From positions 47,617 to 111,616 of the forward strand of contig NZ_JAAFKD010000022.1 in assembly GCF_013299165.1 (NCBI RefSeq): DNA of 64,000 bases, read 5' to 3'. The position numbers were made by a program, and so were the translations under genes. Below are positions 27,777 to 36,602 of the stretch, in pieces. This DNA is from Microcoleus sp. bin38.metabat.b11b12b14.051. Its GTDB lineage: Bacteria > Cyanobacteriota > Cyanobacteriia > Cyanobacteriales > Microcoleaceae. Position 1 is the stretch's first letter. Every line of letters starts with the position of its first letter. A model generated the notes under the pieces. The model saw nothing but the letters and a program-made list of their open reading frames with translations, was not told where the DNA came from and did no database searches.

Positions 27777-27835
27777 AACCGGTTTCGCGAGTCAATGGCT
27801 CAATCAAATCAAATCTTGCTCGCTGAAACCGGGTT
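27777..27835. repeat. AACCGGTTTC inverted-repeat element
   Basis: AACCGGTTTC (27777-27786) and GAAACCGGGTT (27825-27835) form an 11-base imperfect inverted repeat. Related GAAACCNGGTTTCT motifs occur near 22961, 43360-43420 and 53027. This is a dispersed palindromic family between genes. Confidence 0.5.
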
Positions 27836-27885
27836 GAGGTAAGAACGCTAGTCTTATTTTAGATCGATTTTCTCATCAAAAATTT

Positions 27886-28392
27886 TCAACTAGATCGTGT
27901 GGTCACTTTGACATCTTGAATTACAAACACCGAACACAATGCGTGGTGAACGACATAATTGCTCGCGCTCCCGAGGAAAGCTTCGGTAAGCCCGGTGCGG
28001 CCGCGCCGCCCCACTACTATTAAATCTGCGCCCCAATTTTGAGCGGATTCACAAATACAATGCCCCGGATCGCCATCAACTTTGCAGTCAAATTCCGCCT
28101 GCACTCCTTGTTTTGCCGCAGCCTCGCAGTAATTTTCGAGCAAACTTTCAGAGTGTTTTACCTCTCTTTCCAGCCGCAAATTTTGAGCTTGATAAGCTTG
28201 ATCCATCAACTCGACATTCATGCCCAAATCTACTGGAATTGGCACTGCGGTCTCGCCAATCGAGCTGACAGTTACGCAGTGAAATAGCATCATTTCGGCT
28301 CGATCGCTCGCAGCTAATTCTACAGCTTGATTGAAGACGCGGTGGCCGAGTTCAGAATCATCTACAGCAGCGAAAACTTTCTTAAAACTCAC
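27886..28392 (-). CDS. Universal stress protein (UspA family)
   Basis: This is an ATP-binding universal stress protein of 168 residues with one USP domain. The start is GTG at 28390-28392 with a very good GGAGG eight bases upstream. The strand FKKVFAAVDDSELGHRVFN opens the fold. The ATP loop reads VVGRRGRTGLTEAFLGSASNYVVHHA and fits G-x2-G-x9-G-S/T, the form that binds ATP. It lies next to the Crp/Fnr-type regulator on the same strand, 89 bases downstream of it, so it may be a target or partner of that regulator. Confidence 0.93.
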   Translation of the reverse strand: MSFKKVFAAVDDSELGHRVFNQAVELAASDRAEMMLFHCVTVSSIGETAVPIPVDLGMNVELMDQAYQAQNLRLEREVKHSESLLENYCEAAAKQGVQAEFDCKVDGDPGHCICESAQNWGADLIVVGRRGRTGLTEAFLGSASNYVVHHALCSVFVIQDVKVTTRSS

Positions 28393-28481
28393 AGCTTTAC
28401 CTCCAGCGGCAAATCATCAATATCCGTTAGTTAACAGAGAGTGCTTGTGAATTTAATTCAAGTTAGCCATCTCTGATACTT

Positions 28482-29192
28482 CTAGACTAACAGACGTTCC
28501 AAGGCGTGCAGGTCTGGAATGCACAAAACGTCACGTTCGCGCTGAATAGTTCCTTTTTTTTCCAGCTTGCTGAGCACTCGCGTTACTGTTTCCCGAGCCA
28601 GCCCGCTCAGGCTGCTCAATTCTCTGTGTGGGAGGTTAGGAATTTCTGTACCTCCACTTGACATAATTTTTCCTTGCCCCTCTGCCAAAAATAATAGAAT
28701 ATCTGCTACCCGCGAGGTACTGTCCGACTCTCGCAAACGCAGGCGGCGGTTGACTTGGCGGAGGCGGCGGGCCATCAGTTGAGCTAGCCGAATGCCTGCT
28801 AGGGGTTCGGTATGAATGAGCTGCACAAAGTCCTGTGATGGCATATTCCCGATTAATGTCGGAGCTAGGGTGATGACATCTGTCGATCGCGGTGCTTCTT
28901 CGATCGCTGCCATTTCCCCGAACAGTTCTCCTTTACCTAAAATATTCAGCGTTACTTCTTTTCCGTCTAGGTTGTAGGTGCGAATTTTCACCCAACCATC
29001 CAATATAAAATACACCGATGTTCCCCAGTCATTTTCTAGTAAAATCACTTGATTTGACGGATGACTGCGGGTAACGATGTGAACAGTTGCTCTCTCGATT
29101 ACAGGATCGGGCAATCCTGCGAAAAAAGGAGTAGAAACTATCAATTGATTTATATTAGACTGCGGATCTCGGGTGTTAAAGCGGTCTTCCAT
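28482..29192 (-). CDS. Crp/Fnr family transcription regulator
   Basis: This is a cyclic-nucleotide-binding-fold regulator of 236 residues. About residues 20-140 form the cNMP-binding barrel (ILENDWGTSVYFILDGWVKI; GKGELFGEMAAIEEAPRSTD). The barrel has GELFGEMA and RSTD, the positions that contact phosphate in CRP, so nucleotide binding is possible. Residues 150-225 form the winged helix (LPHRELSSLSGLARETVTRV). There are no cysteines suited to an Fnr-type cluster. It precedes the universal stress gene on the same strand. Confidence 0.92.
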   Translation of the reverse strand: MEDRFNTRDPQSNINQLIVSTPFFAGLPDPVIERATVHIVTRSHPSNQVILLENDWGTSVYFILDGWVKIRTYNLDGKEVTLNILGKGELFGEMAAIEEAPRSTDVITLAPTLIGNMPSQDFVQLIHTEPLAGIRLAQLMARRLRQVNRRLRLRESDSTSRVADILLFLAEGQGKIMSSGGTEIPNLPHRELSSLSGLARETVTRVLSKLEKKGTIQRERDVLCIPDLHALERLLV

Positions 29193-29422
29193 GAGGCCAT
29201 CATTTTAATTTATGCGCTTGAGCAGCGCTGGGCAAATAGAAATAGCTTGAGCCGAGTCAATCGATTTGAGATTCCTGATTGGAGTAACAATTATCTAAAA
29301 TCGGCAATTTTTCCTCTAAAGTTTTGCAGTCAAAGGTGGAATATGGGAATTAATAGCCTCAAGTTCTGATTGCAACCTAGAAACTAAAGACTATACCATA
29401 ATTTTTTAGATACATACATACC

Positions 29423-29456
29423 GCTGCTTAAATTTTATTCACAAAATTTAAGCAGC
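29423..29456. terminator. Perfect 14-bp hairpin
   Basis: GCTGCTTAAATTTT and AAAATTTAAGCAGC pair perfectly around ATTCAC. It lies 230 bases upstream of the Crp-type gene start. It is stable enough for transcription termination, but it lacks an adjacent T-run on either strand. Confidence 0.45.
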
Positions 29457-30014
29457 GCGACAAGCCGATGGTGCCGATCGAATTAGCGAAGACAAGCACT
29501 TCGCGCAGACAAGCTTAACACTCCTGAGAGATTTGTGGTCAGCGGGTGTTGGTGGGCCGCCTCGCCTGCTGCTAGCCGGAAACAGCGCCAATCTGCAACC
29601 ACGGCATTGGCAGCCACCAAACCCGACTGCCCGTGCCTCGCATCGGTCAATTGTCAGCAACAACAGCAAAATCTACCTCAGGCTCTCAAGGTTTGCGCTC
29701 GCATGGAACTGAAACCGACGCAGTTTTCAGCAACCTTGGATGCTAGCCCCAGATGATTGTACCATTAATCTCTAGCGGCGAACACAGATAAAAAGCTACT
29801 ATAAAAGGTTGCTTAAATTGAAAGGACGGGCAGCATCCGGCATCCCAGCATCCCAAATGGCAGATTGTTTGAGGTATTTTCCCAGTGCGTCCGAGATCGA
29901 GACAGAGGACTGGCTGCTGTAGAAGCACGCGGGGCGAGATCGTCAAACTGCGAGTAGCACGGTGGCTCGCACGGCCCCCGACTGGGGCAAAAATTCGTCA
30001 AGCGCAGCGCCCCT

Positions 30015-30059
30015 GGTGCTTGCCGAAGGGCCCGGATGCCCTAAGCTTCGGCAAGCACC
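30015..30059. other. GC-rich 14-bp hairpin with inner stem
   Basis: GGTGCTTGCCGAAG (30015-30028) pairs perfectly with CTTCGGCAAGCACC (30046-30059). Inside it GGGC and GCCC can pair again. No T-run follows. It resembles a dispersed palindrome or a stem of an RNA, but only one copy is seen in the window. Confidence 0.5.
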
Positions 30060-30130
30060 AGCAGAATAGGAGATTGCAGGCAGCCGATCGCGCGCCAAGC
30101 ATTTGATGGGCAAGTACCAGCTAACCTATC

Positions 30131-30253
30131 ATGGCAATAGAAGTCATCCGAAGGGAAAAGCTTGATTCAAAGTTGTCAAAAAATGTTAGTAAATTATTGA
30201 CGGACTCGCATTCAGATTATTCTATAGCAACCGCCAAAGCTGTTAAGACATAG
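30131..30253 (+). CDS. Possible 40-residue peptide, unknown
   Basis: A short frame ATG (30131) to TAG (30253) encodes MAIEVIRREKLDSKLSKNVS and 20 more residues. The composition is protein-like (charged, helical). There is no Shine-Dalgarno, and it could be a remnant of a longer gene. The evidence is weak. Confidence 0.2.
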   Translation: MAIEVIRREKLDSKLSKNVSKLLTDSHSDYSIATAKAVKT

Positions 30254-30306
30254 ATAACCTCATGAATAAAACCCGAGACCCCTCTACCCTTAACGGTTTG
30301 ATTCCT

Positions 30307-30542
30307 TTAACTGTCAACTGTCAACTGTCAACTGTCAACTGTCAACTCTTCGACTCCCCTCGACTTCGCGGGCGGGCAAGTCGCGAGCGCGCAAGCTGTC
30401 AACTCTTCGACTCCCCTCGACTTCGCGGGCGGGCAAGTCGCGAGCGCGCAAGCTGTCAACTCTTCGACTCCCCTCGACTTCGCGGGCGGGCAAGTCGCGA
30501 GCGCGCAAGCTGTCAACTGTCAACTGTCAACTGTCAACTGCT
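30307..30542. repeat. Heptamer tract enclosing three 57-bp units
   Basis: CAACTGT heptamers (30307-30346 and 30516-30542) enclose three identical 57-base units starting at 30344, 30401 and 30458. Each unit contains the near-palindrome CTCGACTTCGCGGGCGGGCAAGTCGCGAGCG. Because 57 is divisible by three, several frames stay open through the array; these are not genes. Confidence 0.9.
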
Positions 30543-30628
30543 ATATCTATTGGCATAGCTGCCACTTGACTTCAGTCTTTTTCCGCTAAAAATTTTTCTC
30601 CCAAGCCGCATTCCCAGAGGTTCCGCCC

Positions 30629-33600
30629 TTGAATTCTCAGAAGTACAAAATTCAAGCACTGATTGCTGAGATTGACGAGGTACTCAGCAAGCCCGCACCC
30701 CGCTTGCCTTGGACAGGTTCGATCGATACTGTCCACCAGCGCCAACTGTTAGAGCGAGTTCGCGCTTATCTGCTTTCCTCTGACTCCAAACTAGCAGCCC
30801 GCGACAGGCCCGCCCCCCCAAATGTCCGCCCGGTACCCGTTCCAGTCCCCAAAGTGCCGCAAGTGACGGCTCGCCCCTCAGCAGCAGAGCAAATCAGGCT
30901 CGCCGTCACCGGAGAAATCAACCACCTGCGTTCAACCCTGACGGTGCCCCTCCAAGAAGAAGTAGAAGCCCTGCGGCAACAGCAGCAAGCTCTAATTCAA
31001 GAAATCAAACAGCTAGAAACAAAACGGCAGCAGCAACAATCGCTAGCTCAGCAACAAGCAAACCAACAGCAAATCATCTCCGAATTCTTGCAGGTACTCA
31101 GGAGTGGCTTAGAAGAAACCTTAGAGCGCGATTTCTCCCAAATTATCGGCAGCCTAGAAAATAAGTTGTTGCCTGCTACCAACGCCCCAGAATTGGAAGC
31201 CTCGGCTTTAAACCTACAAGTCTCTTCGGAACACCCGCTGCTGACACCAGCTCAGAGACTCGAGCAAATGGAACAGTTTCAAGCTCGTGCCGACAATCTG
31301 CTGATGAGGCTCGATTCGACCATGGGTATCGTGTTCGAGGCTTTGCACGCTAATCTCGAAAGCTATCAAGCTTCCTTGGGACAAGGCATCGAAAATATGC
31401 ACGGTTTGAGCCAGCAGAGCGAAGCCATGTTCGCTGCTTTGGTCAGCCACTTGGCGGCACAGTTGGGGCGAGAAGCGTCTTCCTACGTCCAGCAGCCGAT
31501 CGAATTCACGAATATCGAAAGTGGCACCCCCACAGCAGCAGAGCGCTCCCAAGCCGATCGCGCCCGATCGCAGGGAGCGATCGAACCCTCTGTCCCCCAG
31601 CCTAACCGCAGCCGCGAACTCGAAGAACAAGACAGATTGCCCTACGCCGGTACTGAAATTTCTCCCCAATTCGGAGAATTGAGGCGCGAGCGCGAGCGCC
31701 TGATCTATGGGATCTCGCTCCCTGATTTGGCAGATAATTTGGCAGGTGATGCACCCGAAACATCGGGAGAGGCCACTCAGTTTTCCGGTGGTGAATCGGA
31801 AGATATATTAGCAGAAACTGGGGAAAATATTGAAGATTTGTACGCAAGTTTGTTCGCCGGAGAAGTCGCCGAACTAGAACTAGAAAACTTTACGCTCGAA
31901 AATACAGAAAATACTGCGGAAAGAACAGCGGTTCCCTCTCAAGATCAGCAATATTATACAAGCGAACCTCTAAATAATGCAGAAGATTTGTTTGTGAATT
32001 TGCTGGATGAAGGCGAATCGCTAGAAGATTTTCTATCAGTTGAAGATTCAGACTTCGTAATCGGTAATTCGGTAGAGGATATAACTTTAGACACAGAAGA
32101 TTTATTTGAACCGCAACCTGCAACCGTACCATCGGTTGGGGAACCGCCACACTCAAGTTCGATCGCCCTAACATTACCATCGGTAGGGGAACCGCCAGAC
32201 TCAACAGCAGCGCCGGAAATTGACGCGGGCGATCGACCAAATCTAGAAACTCCTCAAAACCGAGGCGATGGATTCGACACTGCTGCTGTAACCCAGCCAC
32301 CGGATTTGAGACCTGCCGAAGTGATCTCTCAGATCCCCAGTGCCGCACCTCGCGAGTCGAGAGTTAGTGAGGTTCAAACAGGGGATTTCGACCAATCTGC
32401 TAGGCTCGATGATGCTTACATCCAAGCTTCGCCGGAGGAGGATTTGCTACCCGTCGAGGTTGTAGATGATGATGACAGTCGATCGATCAAATTGGATGTG
32501 ACTACTCTAGAACTGTTGGAGAGAGACCTCTACAATCTGGAAGGGTTGGAAAAGACGCCCGCGGGACGATCGAATTTCAGCGCAGGTAACAGCTTGGATT
32601 TCGTGCCGAGTTCCTCGGAGGAAGCAGACAATCCTTTTGCTGATGATGCGGAGGATGAACTCGGCTCCCTAGAGGATTTGTTCTCTGAGGATCTGGAACT
32701 CTCATCTGAGGATGAACCCTTTGTTTTGGACAACGAATTTGGGGACGATTGGTTTGCTGGGGAAGAGGAATCGCAGTTGACGCTAGACGAGATTTTGGTG
32801 AGTTTGAACGACACCGATCGAGCAAATACCGAAATTGCCCAAACAGACGAACTGCGATCGAGTTCTCCAGAAAGTCAAAAAAAAAACCTAATTTCGACAG
32901 AGACTAAAGCAGAACTTGCTGAGGACACAACCGAGATCGGCAAGGCGAAAGAGCAGCATTCTGTGACAGGGGCGATCGCCCCACCTTTTGCTGCATCCCA
33001 CCATCGATCGCGATCGAGCTGGTATTTAGGCATAGATTTTGGTTCCAGCGGGCTGTCGGCGGCTTTGCTTGATCGCGCCAGCGGTGAGTTGCACCCGATT
33101 TACTGGGAAGCACCGCAGGCTGAGAGTCCTGCTGCGGACACTTTGTTTCGGATTCCTGCGGTGGCGGTACTCTCAGCAACAACCCCAGGGAATTCCGGCG
33201 ATCGAGTGAGAGTCAAATCTGTGGGATTCCGACAGTTGACCTTGCCTGCTGGAGAATTTTTATTGCAAAATTTTAAACAGCCTTTAAAGGTGAGCATTCC
33301 TTATCAGCGGGAAGCTGCTGGGATGTACGAACCGCTGTTGCAGCAGTCGCCCTCGCAGGCTGTGTCGATCGCCCTGCCGCTGCAAGGTTTGCGGGCGCTG
33401 CTGGCTACTTTGAATCCCCGGAAGCAGAAACAAAAATTTGGTCGGGCGGGGGGGGATTTGGCGCCGGAACCGCTTTCTAATTTCACCTGCAAAGCTTCGG
33501 GACTGACAGCGGAAACTCTAGAGGTGGCGCTCTTAAACTTGCAGGGTGTAATTTTGGGAACTCCCGCAGGCTGGTGTGATGCTTATCGGTTTAACCTGCG

Positions 33601-34909
33601 GGAGGCTGTTTTGGGTGCGGATCTGGTGGCTGCTGCGGCCCAAATTTTTGTTGTGGAAGATGCGATCGCGACTTTACTTGCTGTTTTAACTCCTGTCAAA
33701 AATTCCTCGAAATTACAATCGCCAGCCCTGGAATCTGTTCGGGAGGAAGGCCAAACATCTGCGCCGCTGGTGGTGAATGCTTCGTCTTTTAGCGGGGGAA
33801 CTTTGATTTTGAATGCGGGGGCGGCGACAGTGGAATTAGCTTTAGTTGAGTTGCCTTCCAACCTGCAAAATTTAACTCGCGCTGATTTTACTTGTCAAAG
33901 TTTTGATTTCGCCGGCAATGCTTTCGATCAGGATATTGTCTGTCAGTTGTTGGCGAAAAATGAAACATGGGGAATGTCGGTAGATTTGCCGCGTCCGGGG
34001 CATCCGGATTTGCCGAGTCGCTATCAGTTGCAGCAGCGCTTGCAAGGTTCTGCTTTGGGGCTGCAATTGTTGGAGGCGGCAAGACATTTGAAAGTTATTT
34101 TGCAGCATCAAGAAAGTTTTGTTTTGGATATTGGCCAGCAGCATTGGGATGTTAAGCGCCGAGATTTGGAAAGTTTGATTTTAGTGCCTTTTGTGCAGCA
34201 GTTGAACCGCGAATTAAATGCTTTGCTCAGCCGCGCGGGAATGTCGCCGGCGGGCATCAATCAGGCGATTTGTACGGGTGGCATGGGTGCTTGGCCTGCG
34301 ATCGCCCGCTGGTTGCGCCAAAAGCTGCCGAATGCGATCGTCGTTCAAGATCGGGAATCGGAGGTCGATCGACATATTTCTCAAATGCACAATTCTGCAT
34401 TAAGTTCGTTACCGCCCAACACAAAATTGTCACAAACCAGCGATCGGGTTGCCTGCGGGTTGGCGAGTCTGGCTCTCTATCCTCAAATTTTGGAGGTGTC
34501 GCAGCAGCAGTACAGCGACTTTTTTCTGTTGTGGGAATTAACACAGGTTTTGGGCGCCCAAAGTCTGAGCTTTGAGGAAATTTTGCAGTTGTTGGAACGC
34601 CAAGGCGTGAATACCCGCACCTGCGAGGCCCGAATCCAGCAGATTTTGGCAGGAAAATTGCCAGCGGGACTTTTGCCAGAGGAGCAAGATTTCATGATGC
34701 TGGCCGAGGAGTCGAGGCAAAATCCCGATTGGGAAGCAATTTTGGCCGAGCCACTTTTTTTTGAAGATGTAGTTAAGGGTTATCGCTTGAATATCGAGCA
34801 CGCTGGGTTTGTTCGCGAATATTTAGCCCACCTCGCCTCTAGCAGCCAGCAAAAATTATTAGAACCTCTAACAATTGCTTGGGCTCTGGGCGCCCATACC
34901 TATCGCTAA
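30629..34909 (+). CDS. Coiled-coil/acidic protein with C-terminal Hsp70/actin-like ATPase module
   Basis: I do not know a named family for this 1426-residue protein. Residues 1-60 form a small charged domain (IQALIAEIDEVLSKPAPRLP). A coiled coil rich in Gln/Glu covers about 105-290. An acidic, Glu/Asp/Ser-rich disordered region of about 500 residues follows, with LPSVGEPP repeats near 510-530. From 797 on is an actin/Hsp70-like fold: phosphate-1 motif YLGIDFGSSGLSAALL (Asp803), phosphate-2 motif LILNAGAATVELALVEL (about 1058-1074) and adenosine motif AICTGGMGAWPAIARWL (about 1212-1228). So ATP binding is likely. The start is TTG 30629 with AGAGG upstream. It lacks the peptide-binding domain of DnaK and is likely a structural or regulatory ATPase in the cytoplasm; the role is unknown. 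Confidence 0.8.
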   Translation: MNSQKYKIQALIAEIDEVLSKPAPRLPWTGSIDTVHQRQLLERVRAYLLSSDSKLAARDRPAPPNVRPVPVPVPKVPQVTARPSAAEQIRLAVTGEINHLRSTLTVPLQEEVEALRQQQQALIQEIKQLETKRQQQQSLAQQQANQQQIISEFLQVLRSGLEETLERDFSQIIGSLENKLLPATNAPELEASALNLQVSSEHPLLTPAQRLEQMEQFQARADNLLMRLDSTMGIVFEALHANLESYQASLGQGIENMHGLSQQSEAMFAALVSHLAAQLGREASSYVQQPIEFTNIESGTPTAAERSQADRARSQGAIEPSVPQPNRSRELEEQDRLPYAGTEISPQFGELRRERERLIYGISLPDLADNLAGDAPETSGEATQFSGGESEDILAETGENIEDLYASLFAGEVAELELENFTLENTENTAERTAVPSQDQQYYTSEPLNNAEDLFVNLLDEGESLEDFLSVEDSDFVIGNSVEDITLDTEDLFEPQPATVPSVGEPPHSSSIALTLPSVGEPPDSTAAPEIDAGDRPNLETPQNRGDGFDTAAVTQPPDLRPAEVISQIPSAAPRESRVSEVQTGDFDQSARLDDAYIQASPEEDLLPVEVVDDDDSRSIKLDVTTLELLERDLYNLEGLEKTPAGRSNFSAGNSLDFVPSSSEEADNPFADDAEDELGSLEDLFSEDLELSSEDEPFVLDNEFGDDWFAGEEESQLTLDEILVSLNDTDRANTEIAQTDELRSSSPESQKKNLISTETKAELAEDTTEIGKAKEQHSVTGAIAPPFAASHHRSRSSWYLGIDFGSSGLSAALLDRASGELHPIYWEAPQAESPAADTLFRIPAVAVLSATTPGNSGDRVRVKSVGFRQLTLPAGEFLLQNFKQPLKVSIPYQREAAGMYEPLLQQSPSQAVSIALPLQGLRALLATLNPRKQKQKFGRAGGDLAPEPLSNFTCKASGLTAETLEVALLNLQGVILGTPAGWCDAYRFNLREAVLGADLVAAAAQIFVVEDAIATLLAVLTPVKNSSKLQSPALESVREEGQTSAPLVVNASSFSGGTLILNAGAATVELALVELPSNLQNLTRADFTCQSFDFAGNAFDQDIVCQLLAKNETWGMSVDLPRPGHPDLPSRYQLQQRLQGSALGLQLLEAARHLKVILQHQESFVLDIGQQHWDVKRRDLESLILVPFVQQLNRELNALLSRAGMSPAGINQAICTGGMGAWPAIARWLRQKLPNAIVVQDRESEVDRHISQMHNSALSSLPPNTKLSQTSDRVACGLASLALYPQILEVSQQQYSDFFLLWELTQVLGAQSLSFEEILQLLERQGVNTRTCEARIQQILAGKLPAGLLPEEQDFMMLAEESRQNPDWEAILAEPLFFEDVVKGYRLNIEHAGFVREYLAHLASSSQQKLLEPLTIAWALGAHTYR

Positions 34910-35159
34910 ACGGTGAAAAACCGGTTTTCTAGCGTAAAATTTGCCCTGTTTTCCCAAATCTTCGTAGCAGAAACTGTTTTTTTTGGTCACCAAGACTAAG
35001 TTTTTTCAGTAAATGTACTTAAATTTACGTAATTTTTAAACATTCTGAGAGGAAATACACACAAACTTTATAAAGTGTTGCAGCTTTTTAAAGATTGTGC
35101 AAAGCTCAGAACTTCACCTTCTCGATATTTGATGAGTTTCATAAGATGGACGTGAGATA

Positions 35160-35557
35160 TCGTTAGACTTCAGATAAATCCAGTCAGTAACTCAGCCCTT
35201 TAGGGACTGAGCTTGTAAGAGAAATCGAGCAAGCTGTACTGACCAGACCCCTCGATCGTGAGGAGCCGTTATTTAGGTCAGGACACCGGAGAATGCGACG
35301 CCAGTTTTTCGCTCTGTCATCTGCAATTAAACAGTTTTAAAGTCACTGAAACAGTGTTGCAGGTCTAACAAGCCTTTATAACCAGGTCGAGGCCAACATT
35401 ACCCCGCAAGGGAGAAAGGAGACCACAATATCTCCATTGGAGGGGCAACCATACCCCTCCAACCCCGCAAGGGGGTTCACGGGGACTTTAGTCCCCCGGG
35501 TCGTTTCCCTAGGAAGGACTAAAGTCGCCGAGTTTCCCACTTACCGTATTTCTTTTT
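35160..35557 (+). promoter_or_regulatory. Hairpin-rich leader before the sugar transferase gene
   Basis: The 400 bases before the start codon hold a chain of stems: CTGACC (35239)/GGTCAG (35276) enclosing CCTC/GAGG; TTGGAGGGG (35437-35445)/CCCCTCCAA (35454-35462); AACCCC-GCAA-GGGG (35461-35477) with a GNRA loop; GGGGACT-TT-AGTCCCC (35481-35496); and a second arm GGACTAAAGTC near 35516 that could pair with the previous one. Two stems share bases, so alternative folds are possible. I do not match it to a known riboswitch, including cyclic di-GMP classes. Confidence 0.5.
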
Positions 35558-36268
35558 ATGAAAATTGCGATGGGTGCTTCTAAATCATCAGTATTATCCG
35601 AAATGTTCTCCTTATTTATTCCCAAACCTACTTACGCAGTTTGTGTATCAAAACATCAGGTTCACCGATCGGTAACTAGCAAGCTCAAACGGTCGATCGA
35701 TATTTTGGGTTCGCTACTGGGATTAGTAATTGCAGCGGCGGTGGGGGTGCCGGTAGCTGTATTAATGCTATTCGACAGCCCGGGCCCGCTGCTCTACAGT
35801 CAAGTCCGCTGCGGCTTGAAAGGGCGGCATTTCAGAATATGGAAATTTCGATCGATGGTTGTCGGTGCAGAAAATCTCAAACACCTAGTTACCAACGAAG
35901 CCAAGGGTCATATTTTTAAGAATCAAAACGACCCGCGAATTACCAGCGTCGGGCGTTTTTTGCGGTGCACGAGTTTGGATGAGTTACCTCAATTCTGGAA
36001 CGTGTTAATGGGCGACATGAGTTTGGTGGGAACTCGCCCCCCAACTCCCGATGAAGTCGCAGGCTACGACGATTTTCACTGGCAGCGTTTAAATGTCAAA
36101 CCGGGCTTGACTGGGGAGTGGCAAGTCAACGGACGTTCTGGGGTTAAAGACTTTGACGATATTGTGGGCATGGATCTCGACTATCAGTACAAGTGGTCTG
36201 TTTTCTACGACATCAGTCTGATTTGCAAAACAATTTTGGTTGTCTTGAACAAACACGGTGCGTGTTAA
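35558..36268 (+). CDS. Exopolysaccharide sugar transferase (WcaJ/PssY-type)
   Basis: This is a polyisoprenyl-phosphate sugar-1-phosphate transferase, which starts exopolysaccharide repeat units on the inner membrane. It has 236 residues, the length of the short bacterial form with only the catalytic domain. The first membrane helix is IDILGSLLGLVIAAAVGVPVAVL. The conserved catalytic segments are GPLLYSQVRCGLKGR, FRIWKFRSM, TSLDELPQFWNVLMGDMSLV, GTRPPTPDEV, and VKPGLTGEWQVNGRS. The Asp-Glu pair of SLDELPQ is the active site. It lies behind a structured leader and before a terminator, so it is likely a single-gene unit. Confidence 0.94.
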   Translation: MKIAMGASKSSVLSEMFSLFIPKPTYAVCVSKHQVHRSVTSKLKRSIDILGSLLGLVIAAAVGVPVAVLMLFDSPGPLLYSQVRCGLKGRHFRIWKFRSMVVGAENLKHLVTNEAKGHIFKNQNDPRITSVGRFLRCTSLDELPQFWNVLMGDMSLVGTRPPTPDEVAGYDDFHWQRLNVKPGLTGEWQVNGRSGVKDFDDIVGMDLDYQYKWSVFYDISLICKTILVVLNKHGAC

Positions 36269-36380
36269 TCTACTGGCTGTTTTTGGGTTGTCTGTTTTTT
36301 GTTGTAAGCTTCGATTATTAGATGAATATTCAGCTAAAAGCTGTTTTCCTCAAAGTTAAACAGCTACAAAAAAATGTTAA

Positions 36381-36422
36381 ATTAAGGGCAATCTTGTAAA
36401 AAAAGATTGCCCTTAATTTTTT
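36381..36422 (+). terminator. Strong intrinsic terminator
   Basis: ATTAAGGGCAATCTT (36381-36395) and AAGATTGCCCTTAAT (36403-36417) form a perfect 15-bp stem with loop GTAAAAA, followed by TTTTT. It lies about 110 bases after the sugar transferase stop. It is the clearest rho-independent terminator in the window. Confidence 0.9.
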
Positions 36423-36439
36423 GACTGTTCCTCTATCCT

Positions 36440-36600
36440 TCATCCTTCGGTCAACCCTAAACTGTTAAATGTCCGCCCTTCGGCTTGCTTCGGTGAGGAC
36501 AAATTGCGGGCGAGGGTTCTTCTGTCAACTATCAACTGACTCTCATCTGTCAACCATCAACTATCAACTGTCAACTGTCAACTGTCAACTGTCAACTGCC
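36440..36600. repeat. Heptamer tract with a GAAGC-type insert before pgsA
   Basis: CAACTGT/CAACTAT heptamers run from about 36525 to 36598 and end three bases before the pgsA start codon. At 36470-36516 a variant of the CTTCGGCTT...GGGCGAG unit is interposed (CCGCCCTTCGGCTTGCTTCG). The tract occupies the place where a ribosome-binding site would be. Confidence 0.8.
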
Positions 36601-36602
36601 TT

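Larger units (their letters stand above)
29193..30300. other. Gene-poor region of about 1.1 kb with strong hairpins
   Basis: No convincing gene is present, although frames of 60-100 codons occur in all directions. The region holds two hairpins with perfect 14-bp stems (29423-29456 and 30015-30059) and a possible 40-codon frame at 30131-30253. I looked for RNase P RNA, tmRNA and 6S signatures and did not recognise them. Degraded genes or an unknown RNA are possible. Confidence 0.35.

Noticed and set aside
29984..30130. RNase P RNA or 6S RNA
   Set aside because: The strong hairpin is suggestive but none of the conserved RNase P or 6S sequence blocks are present.
30344..30515. Protein-coding frames of 60-100 codons on both strands (19-residue repeat)
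   Set aside because: They exist only because the 57-bp repeat is a multiple of three; no start signals and no other coding evidence.
35256..35280. Group II intron domain V/VI (GAGGAGCCGT)
   Set aside because: Only a ten-base similarity; no reverse transcriptase and no intron boundaries.
35160..35340. Known riboswitch (cyclic di-GMP or cobalamin) before the sugar transferase
   Set aside because: The conserved GEMM or cobalamin core bases were not recognisable; recorded as an unassigned leader.
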